Source of the DNA: Rotaria sp. Silwood1
Lineage: Eukaryota > Rotifera > Eurotatoria > Philodinida > Philodinidae
Direction of reading: 5' to 3'
Assembly: GCA_905250075.1 (NCBI GenBank)
Contig: CAJNOP010000516.1
Location: forward strand, 62,001-126,000
DNA length: 64,000 bases
Shown here: one piece after another, positions 1-10,016 of the stretch
Layout of the letters: each line of letters starts with the position of its first letter
Position numbering within the stretch: position 1 is the stretch's first letter
Translations under genes and position numbers: made by a program
The notes under the pieces: model-generated
Databases searched by the model: none
What the model was told of the DNA's origin: nothing
The model's input: only the letters and a program-made list of their open reading frames with translations

Positions 1-528
1 CATTACAAATCGCTTGTCCACACTACTACTTGAATTTGATAAGCTGGCTTATCGTTCTCGTATCTGACGAGACAGAAATAAAATTATCACCATTTTAGCA
101 GTATTTTACTAAAGAAGTTGAAACCTAGTTTAACCCTATCGCTTGTTCTCTAAGAAAACCTTAGTACAACTCAAGAATAAACCTAAGTACCTTAGACCTC
201 CAAGTCCCACAAGAAGACCCTTCTAACCAGACCCAACCCATGTTTGAAATATTATCTGAACCGCGAACTTGATGACCCCCAAGAGATCCAACAAGTCTTT
301 CCTTGACTAAAGACTGAATGAATGTATCCAAGTCCCCAAACTCGAAACTTACTTTACAAGCTTTCATTTCAAAAGACTGTTTCTGTTATCGAGGACTAAT
401 GAATATGGTATTGCTTTTGTGTAGGTGTACAGATCCAACTCCAAAGTTAGACTCATCACAGCCACAATTCATTCCACAAGAAAGTAGGATTCACTGTACA
501 AAGATAAGACTTCTTACAATTCATCGGG
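1..528. other. 5' flank of the first ART gene, possible additional 5' exons
   Basis: No complete gene is visible. A plus-strand reading frame open from 318 may hold coding sequence for the ART gene downstream. A possible intron runs from 484 (GTAGGA donor) to 553 (pyrimidine-rich tract, CTAG acceptor) and would join a Pro/Ser/Gln-rich stretch at 432-483 in frame to the ART gene. I cannot decide whether this is the true 5' exon. The minus-strand open frame at 161-367 shows no recognisable features. Confidence 0.3.
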
Positions 529-2853
529 ATGATTTTTCTTTATTTTTCTCTAGCCACATCGAATCCGCCGAGTTCAGTTCAAGTGACTCGTTCTACAGAA
601 CACGTTCAACTCGTCAGGGTAAGCTCATTGTAATGATCGACATAGTACTCATATTGGTCTTGACTATTATTTCTTCATATCAGACATTTACCCACAGTAT
701 CAGGGTAGAATCTGCCTCGACTTGCTGCAATCATCTGATCGGTCTCAGTTTAGAATGTCTCGATGGGAACTTTGCCGAAGAAGGTAAGCAACATTTTGCA
801 CCCATCTTGCCAAGCTATTTCAGAACAAAACTGCCGACAAATCTATCTGTCATCGTTTCACTCATGTTTATGTTTCATTTGGTATTTTGTAGATACATCA
901 TTACGAAAAACACTACTCCAACGCAATGTCAATATAGCCATCGCGTGTCTCAACGTATCTTTACCGGCGATATCGGTGACTGATAATATGGCAAGCATGA
1001 TTCCTCCATTCGATAATGAATGCGTCTGTATTTCGGAACTATTATCGATCACCGACAAACTGATTTATTTCGTCGTTTCCAACCAATGCGGTGACTTTGT
1101 AGTACCTTTGGTACACGATCATCAACAAATCGAACACATTTACGTATATGTAGATCCTCAGGATGAATCATTGCTTGATTGGACAGATCAATATGCCAAA
1201 ATTCGTGGTCAGGGCTCTTCTATCAAGAATCTTGTGAAACAAATTGAAGAAGACATTCAGTCAGTCACACAGCGATCATTGCGTTGGTCTAGATCGAAAG
1301 CCTTGTTGAACGAACTTTGCATACAGAGTACGGAAAATAATTTTACGATTCCTGTTAGTCACATATCTGAAAATGATCTACAAAGCTTATGTATTGTTCT
1401 ATTGCGCGTGAATCAACATCGATCATTTTGTCTTGCTAATACGAAAATCAAGATCAAGGAATTCGATAGTACCGAAGAGTGTAAACATTGGATTCAAGAA
1501 AATGTTTCATTCGCCATTTTTTTGATAATTGCAATGTATAGTCTTGTCGATATGCGCACAGTAGCGGAGTTAGAATCTGTCAATGCTGTCTACATCGTCA
1601 CCGATATTTCCTCTATTGAACGAATCCAAACTACATCTATCTATTCCAAACTGAGTGGCGCATTTTTTCTCAACGAAGATCTAATCGAGCAATTGACAGC
1701 AGATATATGCTTTTATCTTCAAAGCCGATATTACAAGCCGAACATCAGTACCTTTAAATTCCAACCGAATATTCTCGAGAATCTAACTGAAAGCGACATG
1801 AATTTTTTCTCTTTTCAACTGTTTACGGAAATCCTTTCACAAATACCAACTCAAGCAACTACAACGGTAAACGACGATAGGTTATTGTCTCAATTAGTCA
1901 AGGGACATGAGATAATCTACAATCTTTTCAATCAATTCGACCACAATACACTAGAGAACTCAGTATCAAAACTGAAGGCGATCTCTGCATATCTATTATC
2001 ATTGCCGAAGCAACTTAGTTTATCTTCTACAACAGTCTATAGAGCTCAGTTGGCATCACAACAAGATTTGGAGAGAATTCGAGAGCAATCCAATGCTCTA
2101 CTCTGCATGCAAACATTCGTGATCGCTTCAAGATCCTTTCAATCAATAATGGATATTTGTCGACGAGCAGCTAGTAATGAACTCAGAGTAATTCTCTTCG
2201 AGTTCAACTTATCCGAACAAGTATGCCCAGTAAAAGTTGATGAAAATTCTGTTGTTTTCAATTTGGGTACACTCTTTCGATTAGTCTCTTCTGACACAAC
2301 ACCTGACGGTGTCTGGCATGCTCAGCTAGAATTTGCTAATGATGCAATGCAACATATCAAAAATCAACTGCAGTCCAAGATTGGTCACCGTCTCACGTGG
2401 TTGACCTTCGGCAGCTATTTAAATTTTCTTCAGTCAAAGAACAAGACTGCTGAAGAATACTATGACTACCTCGCTAGTCTTGCGGCTAATTATTCCTGCT
2501 TACCGTCGATCTACAACAACATGGGCTTAATGTTCATGACCAATGAAATGTATGAAAAAGCATTGGAATTGCTTCACGAGGCATTGAACCCAACATCTAC
2601 GCCCTCATCACCAACAACGGAAGAGAAATACTCACTCACCATGGACCTGTTACCCTCTTCTGACTCATCGATGAATAACCAGAATATCTTAGACAAAATG
2701 GCTGAAATCAGCTATATGCGAGGAGACTATACAACAGCCATTGCTTGTTATCAGCAAGCACTTGAAAACTCTAGTGATCCAGATTTGTGTCACTTTTATC
2801 GAACCAGAATTGACTCTCTTTCTCATTTTTCTGATACTTGTTTACCTAAATAA
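529..2853 (+). CDS. ADP-ribosyltransferase-like protein with TPRs, catalytic Glu lost
   Basis: Three exons, 529-618, 684-783 and 893-2853, give about 716 aa. Introns 619-683 and 784-892 are GT..AG and restore one frame. The start is uncertain, and further 5' exons are possible. The N-terminal part (nt about 1000-1260) holds the alpha/beta segment that usually precedes ART domains in bdelloid ART/TPR proteins (VPLVHDHQQIEHIYVY). The ART core lies at roughly residues 430-550: R in VYRAQ (about 445) and the S motif FVIASRSF (about 472). The E-x-E site reads VDENSVVF, so the second glutamate is Ser (codon 2248-2250). TPR-like helices follow (IYNNMGLMFMTNEMYEKALE, and YTTAIACYQQALE near the end). 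The family moves ADP-ribose from NAD+ to arginine; this copy is probably inactive or regulatory (inference). Another ART gene starts 91 bp downstream. Confidence 0.75.
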
Positions 2854-2944
2854 GCAAACAATTATTGCCGTGATTTTCATCTTCATTTTAGATTTTGTCT
2901 TCTTTCAACATTCATTCTGTTTGCGGAGCGAATGGTGTGCCGAG

Positions 2945-4792
2945 ATGGTGCAGAAACCTCCCACGCTTATCGGACACAATATGATGTGCATTGTCTTTCA
3001 GGATGCAAAATTGCTTGCTTATCGTCAAAGACAACTGGAATTTCACCTCAAGAAGATTTTTTATTACATGTGTACCTTTTCAGATGTTGCCAAGTTCGCT
3101 AGATTTATTGACCGTTCATTCATAGTGGATAAACTTGTTTTTATTATTGGTACCAAAAAAGCAAAAGCGTTGTGTGATTTGATTCAGAATCGTAAAAACT
3201 ACTTAAAGGACCCATTTGTGTATGAATTACAATTGGGTGAACCATCACTCCAATCTGGCTTAACAACTGAAAAAAAATTTCGATCTCTCGATCGGTTATC
3301 TGAGAAGATCTCTACTGATGTAAGAAATTACATTGAACGTATTAGTCAAGGTCATCAACAGACCAGCGATCAGGATGTCAATTATGATGAAAAGATTCAT
3401 CAAGAATCAACCCTTTTATTTGGTATTCGTGACAGTTCGAAGCAACAACAATCGTTTCGTTACTTGAGTCGAGAATCACTGAAATTCGCCCTCTTTCAAT
3501 CATTTATTGAAGTGCTTTTGAAAATCGACATTGATGAAGAAGATGTTAAGAACATGTGGAGGCACTGTCGTAGAGATCCAAGCTATCAGAACGATTGTAC
3601 GTATCTAGGACAAATCGCAGATCTGGAAAAAGCGTACACACAACAAGAGGCCATTCGAGCTTACACCGCGAATACTTTTCTTTTCCGTAGTATCAACAAG
3701 GCATTACGATGTGAAAATATTGAAGAAGTCTTCGTATTTCGTCCCTTTATCAGACACTTGCATCAAAGACTTTGCGAGCTAGCCCATCAACAGATGACCA
3801 ATGAAGTAAATCCACTCCGCGTATTATATCGAGGCAAAAAGTTACCAATAAGCGTTTTACAACAACTCAAAGATAATGTTAACCAACTCATATCGATTAA
3901 TGGGTTTCTTTCGGCAACGAAGAGTAAAAATGTAGCCGAGACGTTTGCTGATCCTGAAAATTCTCGAGAAGGATATACAAGTGTGACTATTGAGCTGTGC
4001 ATTGATGAAAGAAATCTACGGAAGATAATAGATAATGAGCAAACGTATGCTGACATTTCTGGAGAAAGTTCTTTCCCGGACGAAGACGAAGTGCTCTTCT
4101 CTATGGGTTTTGTTTGGTTCATTGAATCAGTCGAACCGGAATCCGAAGGAAATATTTGGAAAGTTAAGTTAAAACTATCCACTGATATGAATTTCTCAAA
4201 GACCGATAGATTCAGCTCAGATGACAGCCAATGTACTTACTTCACATTGGGAAAAATTTTACAAGAACTTGGTGAATATACAGATGCGGTGACTTTTTAT
4301 AATCGAATGCTTCAGCCATGTTATGATCTTTCATGGAATACTCGTGCTGATATTCATTTTCACATCGCTCAATCAGCATACGCCGAAAACTTATTTACAT
4401 ATGCGCATGAGCAGCTAAAAAAAGCAGAAGATGCCATCAAACAAGAAGCTGCAGAGAATAATAAAAGAACTTCGGCTCCTCGACCAATTCATGCGGAGGA
4501 TATGAACCTTTCCCTGATGTGCATTGCCACAAACATGGGTTTAGTTTATCAGGCAATGAAAGACTATAAAAACGCCAGATATGTTTTCAATGAAGCTCTT
4601 ACGAAGAAAGATGGTTCGAACGATGACAAAGCCAACTTATATTACTGTATGGGTACACTTGAATTTGAAGATGGGCTTTATGAAAAAGCGAATGATTATT
4701 ATCTTCAAGCTCTTGGTCTCGTTCAGAATGCTGCATTAAAGGAAGAAATTAATCAGAAATTGTGCACAGTGAAAAATATTCTAGGCTTATGA
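2945..4792 (+). CDS. NAD+:arginine ADP-ribosyltransferase with C-terminal TPRs
   Basis: The chosen ATG gives 615 aa. The frame is open upstream to 2741, inside the preceding gene, and joins that gene in frame if nt 2840-2891 are spliced out. Residues 1-240 are a poorly conserved N-terminal region. The ART domain spans about 240-420. It has catalytic R in LYRGKKL (codon 3830-3832, residue 296), the S motif GFLSATKS, and an intact E-x-E in FPDEDEVLFSMG (Glu at 4082 and 4088, residues 380 and 382). At least three TPRs follow, for example LGKILQELGEYTDAVTFYNR, MGLVYQAMKDYKNARYVFNE and MGTLEFEDGLYEKANDYYLQ. It should transfer ADP-ribose from NAD+ to arginine, with the TPRs probably choosing partners. 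No signal peptide is obvious, so a cytosolic role is likely. Two AATAAA-type signals lie within 40 bp after the stop. Confidence 0.85.
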   Translation: MVQKPPTLIGHNMMCIVFQDAKLLAYRQRQLEFHLKKIFYYMCTFSDVAKFARFIDRSFIVDKLVFIIGTKKAKALCDLIQNRKNYLKDPFVYELQLGEPSLQSGLTTEKKFRSLDRLSEKISTDVRNYIERISQGHQQTSDQDVNYDEKIHQESTLLFGIRDSSKQQQSFRYLSRESLKFALFQSFIEVLLKIDIDEEDVKNMWRHCRRDPSYQNDCTYLGQIADLEKAYTQQEAIRAYTANTFLFRSINKALRCENIEEVFVFRPFIRHLHQRLCELAHQQMTNEVNPLRVLYRGKKLPISVLQQLKDNVNQLISINGFLSATKSKNVAETFADPENSREGYTSVTIELCIDERNLRKIIDNEQTYADISGESSFPDEDEVLFSMGFVWFIESVEPESEGNIWKVKLKLSTDMNFSKTDRFSSDDSQCTYFTLGKILQELGEYTDAVTFYNRMLQPCYDLSWNTRADIHFHIAQSAYAENLFTYAHEQLKKAEDAIKQEAAENNKRTSAPRPIHAEDMNLSLMCIATNMGLVYQAMKDYKNARYVFNEALTKKDGSNDDKANLYYCMGTLEFEDGLYEKANDYYLQALGLVQNAALKEEINQKLCTVKNILGL

Positions 4793-7700
4793 ATCGTTTG
4801 TGTTAATAAATGGATGTAGTTAAAATAAATTGACACTAGTGTCTTTTTTTCTCTCATAGTCCGTCAATGAATCGCTATATTGTGATTCAACTTTGATTAA
4901 TTCATTGTGGATGAAACTATAGATATGGATGTTAGCGTAGACCTTTTAGTCAACGTTATCAACACCATTTATTGAAAGCGAACTTGCAAAAAAAAACAAA
5001 TTTTCGCCCGAAAATCTTACAACTGCATGCGATTCGATTAGACTCTTACGATTGTAAATCGAAATCAGCTCATTTTTATTTTTGAGTCCCACATAGTCTC
5101 TTATTTGACGAATGGGGAGTGAATAAAGATGTGATTGTCGCTATGAGTAAGAGTCTTCTGTTGCCAACGTCCAGGTAGTATCATTGAACATTCATTTGAC
5201 ACACCCACTGATGATTTACCATGTCTATTAAGGCACCCTATGCATATCAATGACAGCAACACCAACTCCGATTCATCTTTTGATGACGATTACAAGGAAA
5301 TCAATCGTATGCTGCACACGCTCAATACCAATACATACACGAAACTTTCCAAGGATGTGAGGCTGAGAATGGCTGTTTTGTATGGAGCTACAGTTTCTCT
5401 TTAACACTTACACACTCTCAAATAATTTCATTCTTTTCAACATGTATATATATATATTTATAATGTTCAGTGTGTGTGTCTGTCCGTGCTGGGCCAAAGA
5501 TTAAAGGTCACGGCTGAAAGGTTTAAGATCAGGTGTGATTGGATATAGAATATCATGCTATGAGAGTGGTTAGATGGGGGCTAGTATAGAGTGTGGATTA
5601 AAGATGTTGGGTGGAAGTGTGATGTGGAAGTGAGCAGGGTGATATCGGGGTGAAGGGATGGGTAGGTGTGGTGTATGGATGAGAGGACATGAGTGAATGT
5701 TGTTGAATGAGAGTAGGCATGGATATGGTTTCGTATGTGAGTGAATGAGACTGTGGTTGTATTGGAGATCATGGAGTAACACCTACACCACACCTGCATC
5801 TTTGTCAATTTTCTCACGGTCAGAAAAAGCTTACTTTTGTGATAAAAACAAACGATCGTGCAGTATATACTGGTTCTCGCTAGTACATTAATATATTCGA
5901 CTGTAGCCGTTCCTCAATAGGCTTTGTTCAACAAGTTAAAGAGAGTCCTGTCACGATCGTATAGATCCTTGACAAGAAATAGAAAGTTTTTCATCAGAAG
6001 AACTTGAAATTTTGAAACAATTCTGTAGCAAACAATGGAAAAACTGTTCCCGGATTCGGCAGTTTATCGTTTTTAGTCTTGCCAGGATTTGGAAATTTTT
6101 CATACAGAACCACGGTAGACAGCGTTTGGAATTCTTATCAGAGAATACAAGAGTAATTAATTTCAATAAGACTGTATTCCCAAAATCTTTATATCGGTAG
6201 ACTTGAATGATGGATAAGCTTTACTGCGCTACCTGAGGACCAATTATGACAGTAAACTCATTGATGCCTGCCAGTTGATAAATACTGTCATTTAAAAGTA
6301 GTACTTTTCTTTTCGAAGTACCTAAAACATTTCCTTACTTACGACGGTCACCTTGTTATCAGGATTTTTTTGAGCATATCAAATATAACAAAACTTATCA
6401 CATTACTTCGTCTAAACTAATCCAACCGGTTCAATCGAGTTGCCTAGCTTAAAGTTATGGGATATCGACTCTTACAAGCTTTTCTTCACATTACGAATCT
6501 GTCATTGAGTTTTCGATACATTTCAATGGCGCCCTTTAGTAACAAAATCATCCAGCTGCTGACTTTATCTTTTACTTCACATACGCCGAGTGGGAGATAA
6601 ACAACTAGGCACGCTCGATTCTACTTTATATAGAATTCGTATAAAAAAAGGACACCCTATTGTAGAATATCAGCTAACGAGATTAGGAAGCTTCTGAGTA
6701 ATCCTAGATGATTAAAGACTAGCTTACCCTACTCTTGTGTTCTATAGTCGAAGCTCTAGAAACGGGAAAGATATTTTATATGAAAATCCTTTTGATATGT
6801 GTGAAACAAATCATTACAGGTATATACTACTTGTTTTGAAAAACTTAAACAATATAATATATATATATATATTATTAATATGAAAATGTTATCATGAATA
6901 TGAATCTTTTTTTCTAGAATCTTACAATGTATCATCGTATTTGCCATGTAATGGATAGAATGATTATAACGAATCTGCGAAAGCTAAAATAATGGATGTC
7001 ATTTGCATCAATTCTGGTATAGGAGTAGATCTATGAGAAGCAACAAGTAGCCTAGTATCTTCTTCCTCTTTCTAGTTTCAATATTTTGTATTTCTCCATA
7101 AACACTTGAGCGAATCTACAAACTCTAGTGCGAATCTTAATGAATGCAGTGAAAGTCTACCATTGTTAAACACCACTGAGATTTTTACGATTTCTTCATG
7201 GTCTTGCTAAATATTGCTTTTTGAACTTCGAATAAACGCCATTATCAGGGTTAATTGATAAGCCTCGTCAGTTCTTTTGACAGAAACAAACACAAAAGGA
7301 CTCAGCGAAGGTGTGTTAGGAACCTACCTATGAGGACTTTATCATAAGTTATAGCTAAATTACACCAGAATCTTATTAACGAGTAAAACAAAATTATTCA
7401 AAATCTTGTTCTGAGCTAGTCAGGAAAATGCTGTTCAGATCCTTACAATAAAATATCAATCGGGATCACAGTCTACATAAAATAATATAAGGATTCACTG
7501 TAGATGAATGTAACTTTGTAGAAGACAATTCATAAGCTGCCACTCGAAAATTCCATCCAGATGTATAACTGAATCTGCCCGACATTAACGAGTTCTAGAT
7601 TCCTGTAAATGTTGAAACTGAAACCTAATTTAAAAAAGAACACTACATGTGGAAGAATCTTCAGTCATGATCGGTCATTCATGCCCATGCATCATCAGTA

Positions 7701-8229
7701 AGGCGAAAATGATTGTAGTGTCTTGGTTTCTGTAGAGTTACAGTGAATTCTTAATAAAAAAAAACGCTTCATGGAAATTTCACAAATTGTAGTTTGGAGA
7801 CATCACTAACGAATATAGGTGTATAAACTTTTTTATTAGAAACAGTGTTGAACACTTATAATGAACACATAGTTTAAACAATAGTAGGTGCATTAGTCTT
7901 CTGATAGATCAGAGATACAACTCTTTTAACAACATATGAATCAGTAGGACGAGTGAGCTGTACTAAGTCAGCAAGCTATTTACAGCAAGAGAAAAAGAAC
8001 AAAAGCATACAATATGACATTGTTGCACAAAGATCAACGAATAAAAAAACTTTATTGAAAACAATCGTGTCTCTATTGTCACACCAGCTAAGCCTCAAAA
8101 CATTTTTATAAGAGGAAAATTCTATAAACTCAAAAAGTATTTGACCTCAAGACACTCAAAGAACTCAATAACATATTAAACAAATGATAGCAGTGCCAAT
8201 AATTCGCAGCGGGACCTCAAGAACTAAGA
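4793..8229. other. Intergenic, AT-rich, with two short open frames of unknown status
   Basis: No gene is recognisable. A frame without stops at about 5143-5404 (ATG at 5240, stop 5402-5404) encodes an acidic peptide ending in KLSKDVRLRMAVLYGATVSL; it might be a stray exon. A 62-aa plus-strand frame at 6012-6200 has no match I recognise. A G-rich, C-poor block at 5560-5780 is listed separately. The rest looks like non-coding DNA. Confidence 0.4.
5560..5780 (+). other. Strongly G-over-C skewed segment with TGTGG-like motifs
   Basis: The plus strand is rich in G and T and almost lacks C for about 220 bp, with repeated short words such as GTGTGG, GATGTGG and GGTGTGGTG. The surrounding DNA is A/T-rich and balanced. 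Frames open on the minus strand here (His/Pro/Ser/Thr-rich) follow from the skew and are not believed to be genes. A decayed telomere-like G-strand is one reading, since bdelloid telomeres are reported as TGTGGG repeats; no clean array is visible. Confidence 0.35.
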
Positions 8230-8232
8230 AAA

Positions 8233-10016
8233 TCAACGCATAATGTAATATATAAACGAGATACCAAAACGAATGAGCAAAAGACAGTGTGTTACAGATA
8301 TTTTCGAAAGCTTTTCGCCGTTCAATGAAAGTGCTTTCGAGTAGTCATCTATCTCGAAATACACGATGTCCATGTTGTTGGGGAAAGTAGCCAAATCAGG
8401 ATAAGGTGAAGGAATTGTATTTGGCTGTTTTTGAAAGCTTTTCACCATTCGATGAAAGTGCTTTCGAGTAGTCATACATTTTGGAATGCATGATACCCAT
8501 CTTCTTGTAGAAAGTAGTCAAATCAGCTGCAGCTGAAGGTATCCTTCGATTGTTTTCGAAAGCTTTTCACTGTTCAATGAAAGTGCTCTCGAGTAGTCGT
8601 ACATCTCGGAATGCACGATGTTCCGATGTTGTAGGAAGTAGCCAAATCAGCTGCAGCTGAAGCGACCTTCGGCTATTTTCAAAAGCTTTTCACCATTCAG
8701 TGAAAGTGCTTTCTAGTAGTCAGACATCTTGGAACTCACGATGCTCATGTTGTTGTAAGAAGTAGCCAAATCAGCCGCAACCGAACGTGTCCTTCGACTG
8801 TTTTCAACAACTTTGTAGCGTTTAATGAAAGTGCTTTCGAATAGTCATACATCGTGGAACCCACGATGCTCGCGATGTTGTAGGAAGTAGCCAAATCAGC
8901 CATAGTTGAAGGTGTTCTTCAGCTGTTTTAAAAAGCTTTGTTCCGTTTGATGAAAGCGCTTTCGAGTAGTCATACATTGTGGAATACGCGATGCCTATGT
9001 TGTTGTAGAAAGTAGTCAAATTATCTACAGCTGAAAACATGTATTTTTGATGATTGTAGAGGGTTCTTGGTTCGGTGCAAAGTCACCCTAAGAATAACTC
9101 ATGCTGTAGTGCACCAAATTGAAGTTTGAGTTGGAAGCATTCAGATAAGTTGCATTGTGGAAGTTCATTTTGGGGTAGTTTTTAAGAATTTTCTCGCTAG
9201 ACACAAGCAGTTTGAACTGGTTTTCTATGTCGGAATCGAGAATGCAATACTATTGTATGAGGTAGACACATCAGGATTAGTAGGAGAACTAGAAGTTTCA
9301 TAGTTTTTAAATGATTTTTGTAAATCATGATTGTGTCTGTTTGTTTTTCTTGACTGTTATTGACACATTGATTCTTATTGTCAGTAGATATATTGTCACC
9401 ATCATTCTTTGTCTGACGGATCAGAACTCCATAAACTTGCTGTATATCTTATTGGTTTGCTTGATTTTAAGAAGCAATAAATTGAGTCGATACCATTTTT
9501 CATCATCTGAAGGAGTTTTTAGTGGATTAACATCTTCATATGCATGCAGAAGTTTGTAGTAATGCATACCGAGTGCCGAATTTAGAGGAAATAGTGAATG
9601 ATTTTTCCTTATCGACTTAGTTTCAGCGATGCAGAAAATCATCTGTACTAAGAAGGAAAACTTGCTTTTGTTCGTGAAACAGCTGCAGCTCTTCGTTGAG
9701 ACGAAAAATGCTGTTGATTGAGGATCGTCAAGGATTATGGTGACGTAAATACCTATCAAGTCTGAGTTATTATGATCAGTTTCGGCGAAGATAAAATAGA
9801 TATCACGATGTTTAGTTGTCGACAAAAAATTATTTGAGTCGAAGAGTGTAACCTTGCAATTTGTTTGTGCTCAAAATCTGACTTCGAAAGATCTTGACCA
9901 TTAGACATCGTAACATTCATGCTCCTGTTGTGATCATCTAACGCAGGCAATATATCTATGTGGCAATGAAGATCGTCGTTTAAGAAACCTATTTTACTGA
10001 TGATATCAGCATCCAT
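8233..10016 (-). pseudogene. Decayed ADP-ribosyltransferase-TPR gene
   Basis: Read on the minus strand, the pieces line up with an ART-TPR protein but frames and motifs are broken. At 9756-10016 a segment with GQDLSKSDFEH matches the region around the catalytic arginine, but the Y-R-G is replaced by S-N-G. A frameshift near 9820 leads into STTKHRDIYFIFAE, the S-motif region (9421-9825). The E-x-E site is replaced (CFTNKSKFSF). Then comes WYRLNLLLLKIKQTNKIYSK, which resembles the helix that starts the TPR part. From about 9290 to 8233 at least six degenerate TPR units follow (for example YNNIGIAYSTMYDYSKALS) with stops and frameshifts between them. All three ART catalytic elements are damaged, so it is not a working enzyme. 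Confidence 0.75.
8310..8990 (-). repeat. Six ~126-bp tandem TPR-coding units
   Basis: The word GAAAGTGCTTTCGAGTAGTC or a close variant recurs near 8326, 8452, 8577, 8700, 8826 and 8951. The spacing is about 125 bp, which equals a 42-residue TPR unit of the kinesin-light-chain-like type. On the minus strand it encodes variants of DYSKALS. Indels between units break the common frame. Confidence 0.8.

Noticed and set aside
5240..5404. 54-aa frame with an acidic middle
   Set aside because: It might be an exon remnant, but no flanking exons or family could be identified, so it is only mentioned in the intergenic entry.
5570..5817. Two overlapping minus-strand open frames, His/Pro/Ser/Thr-rich
   Set aside because: They arise from the G/T-rich skew of the plus strand; no domain, and two frames are open at once.
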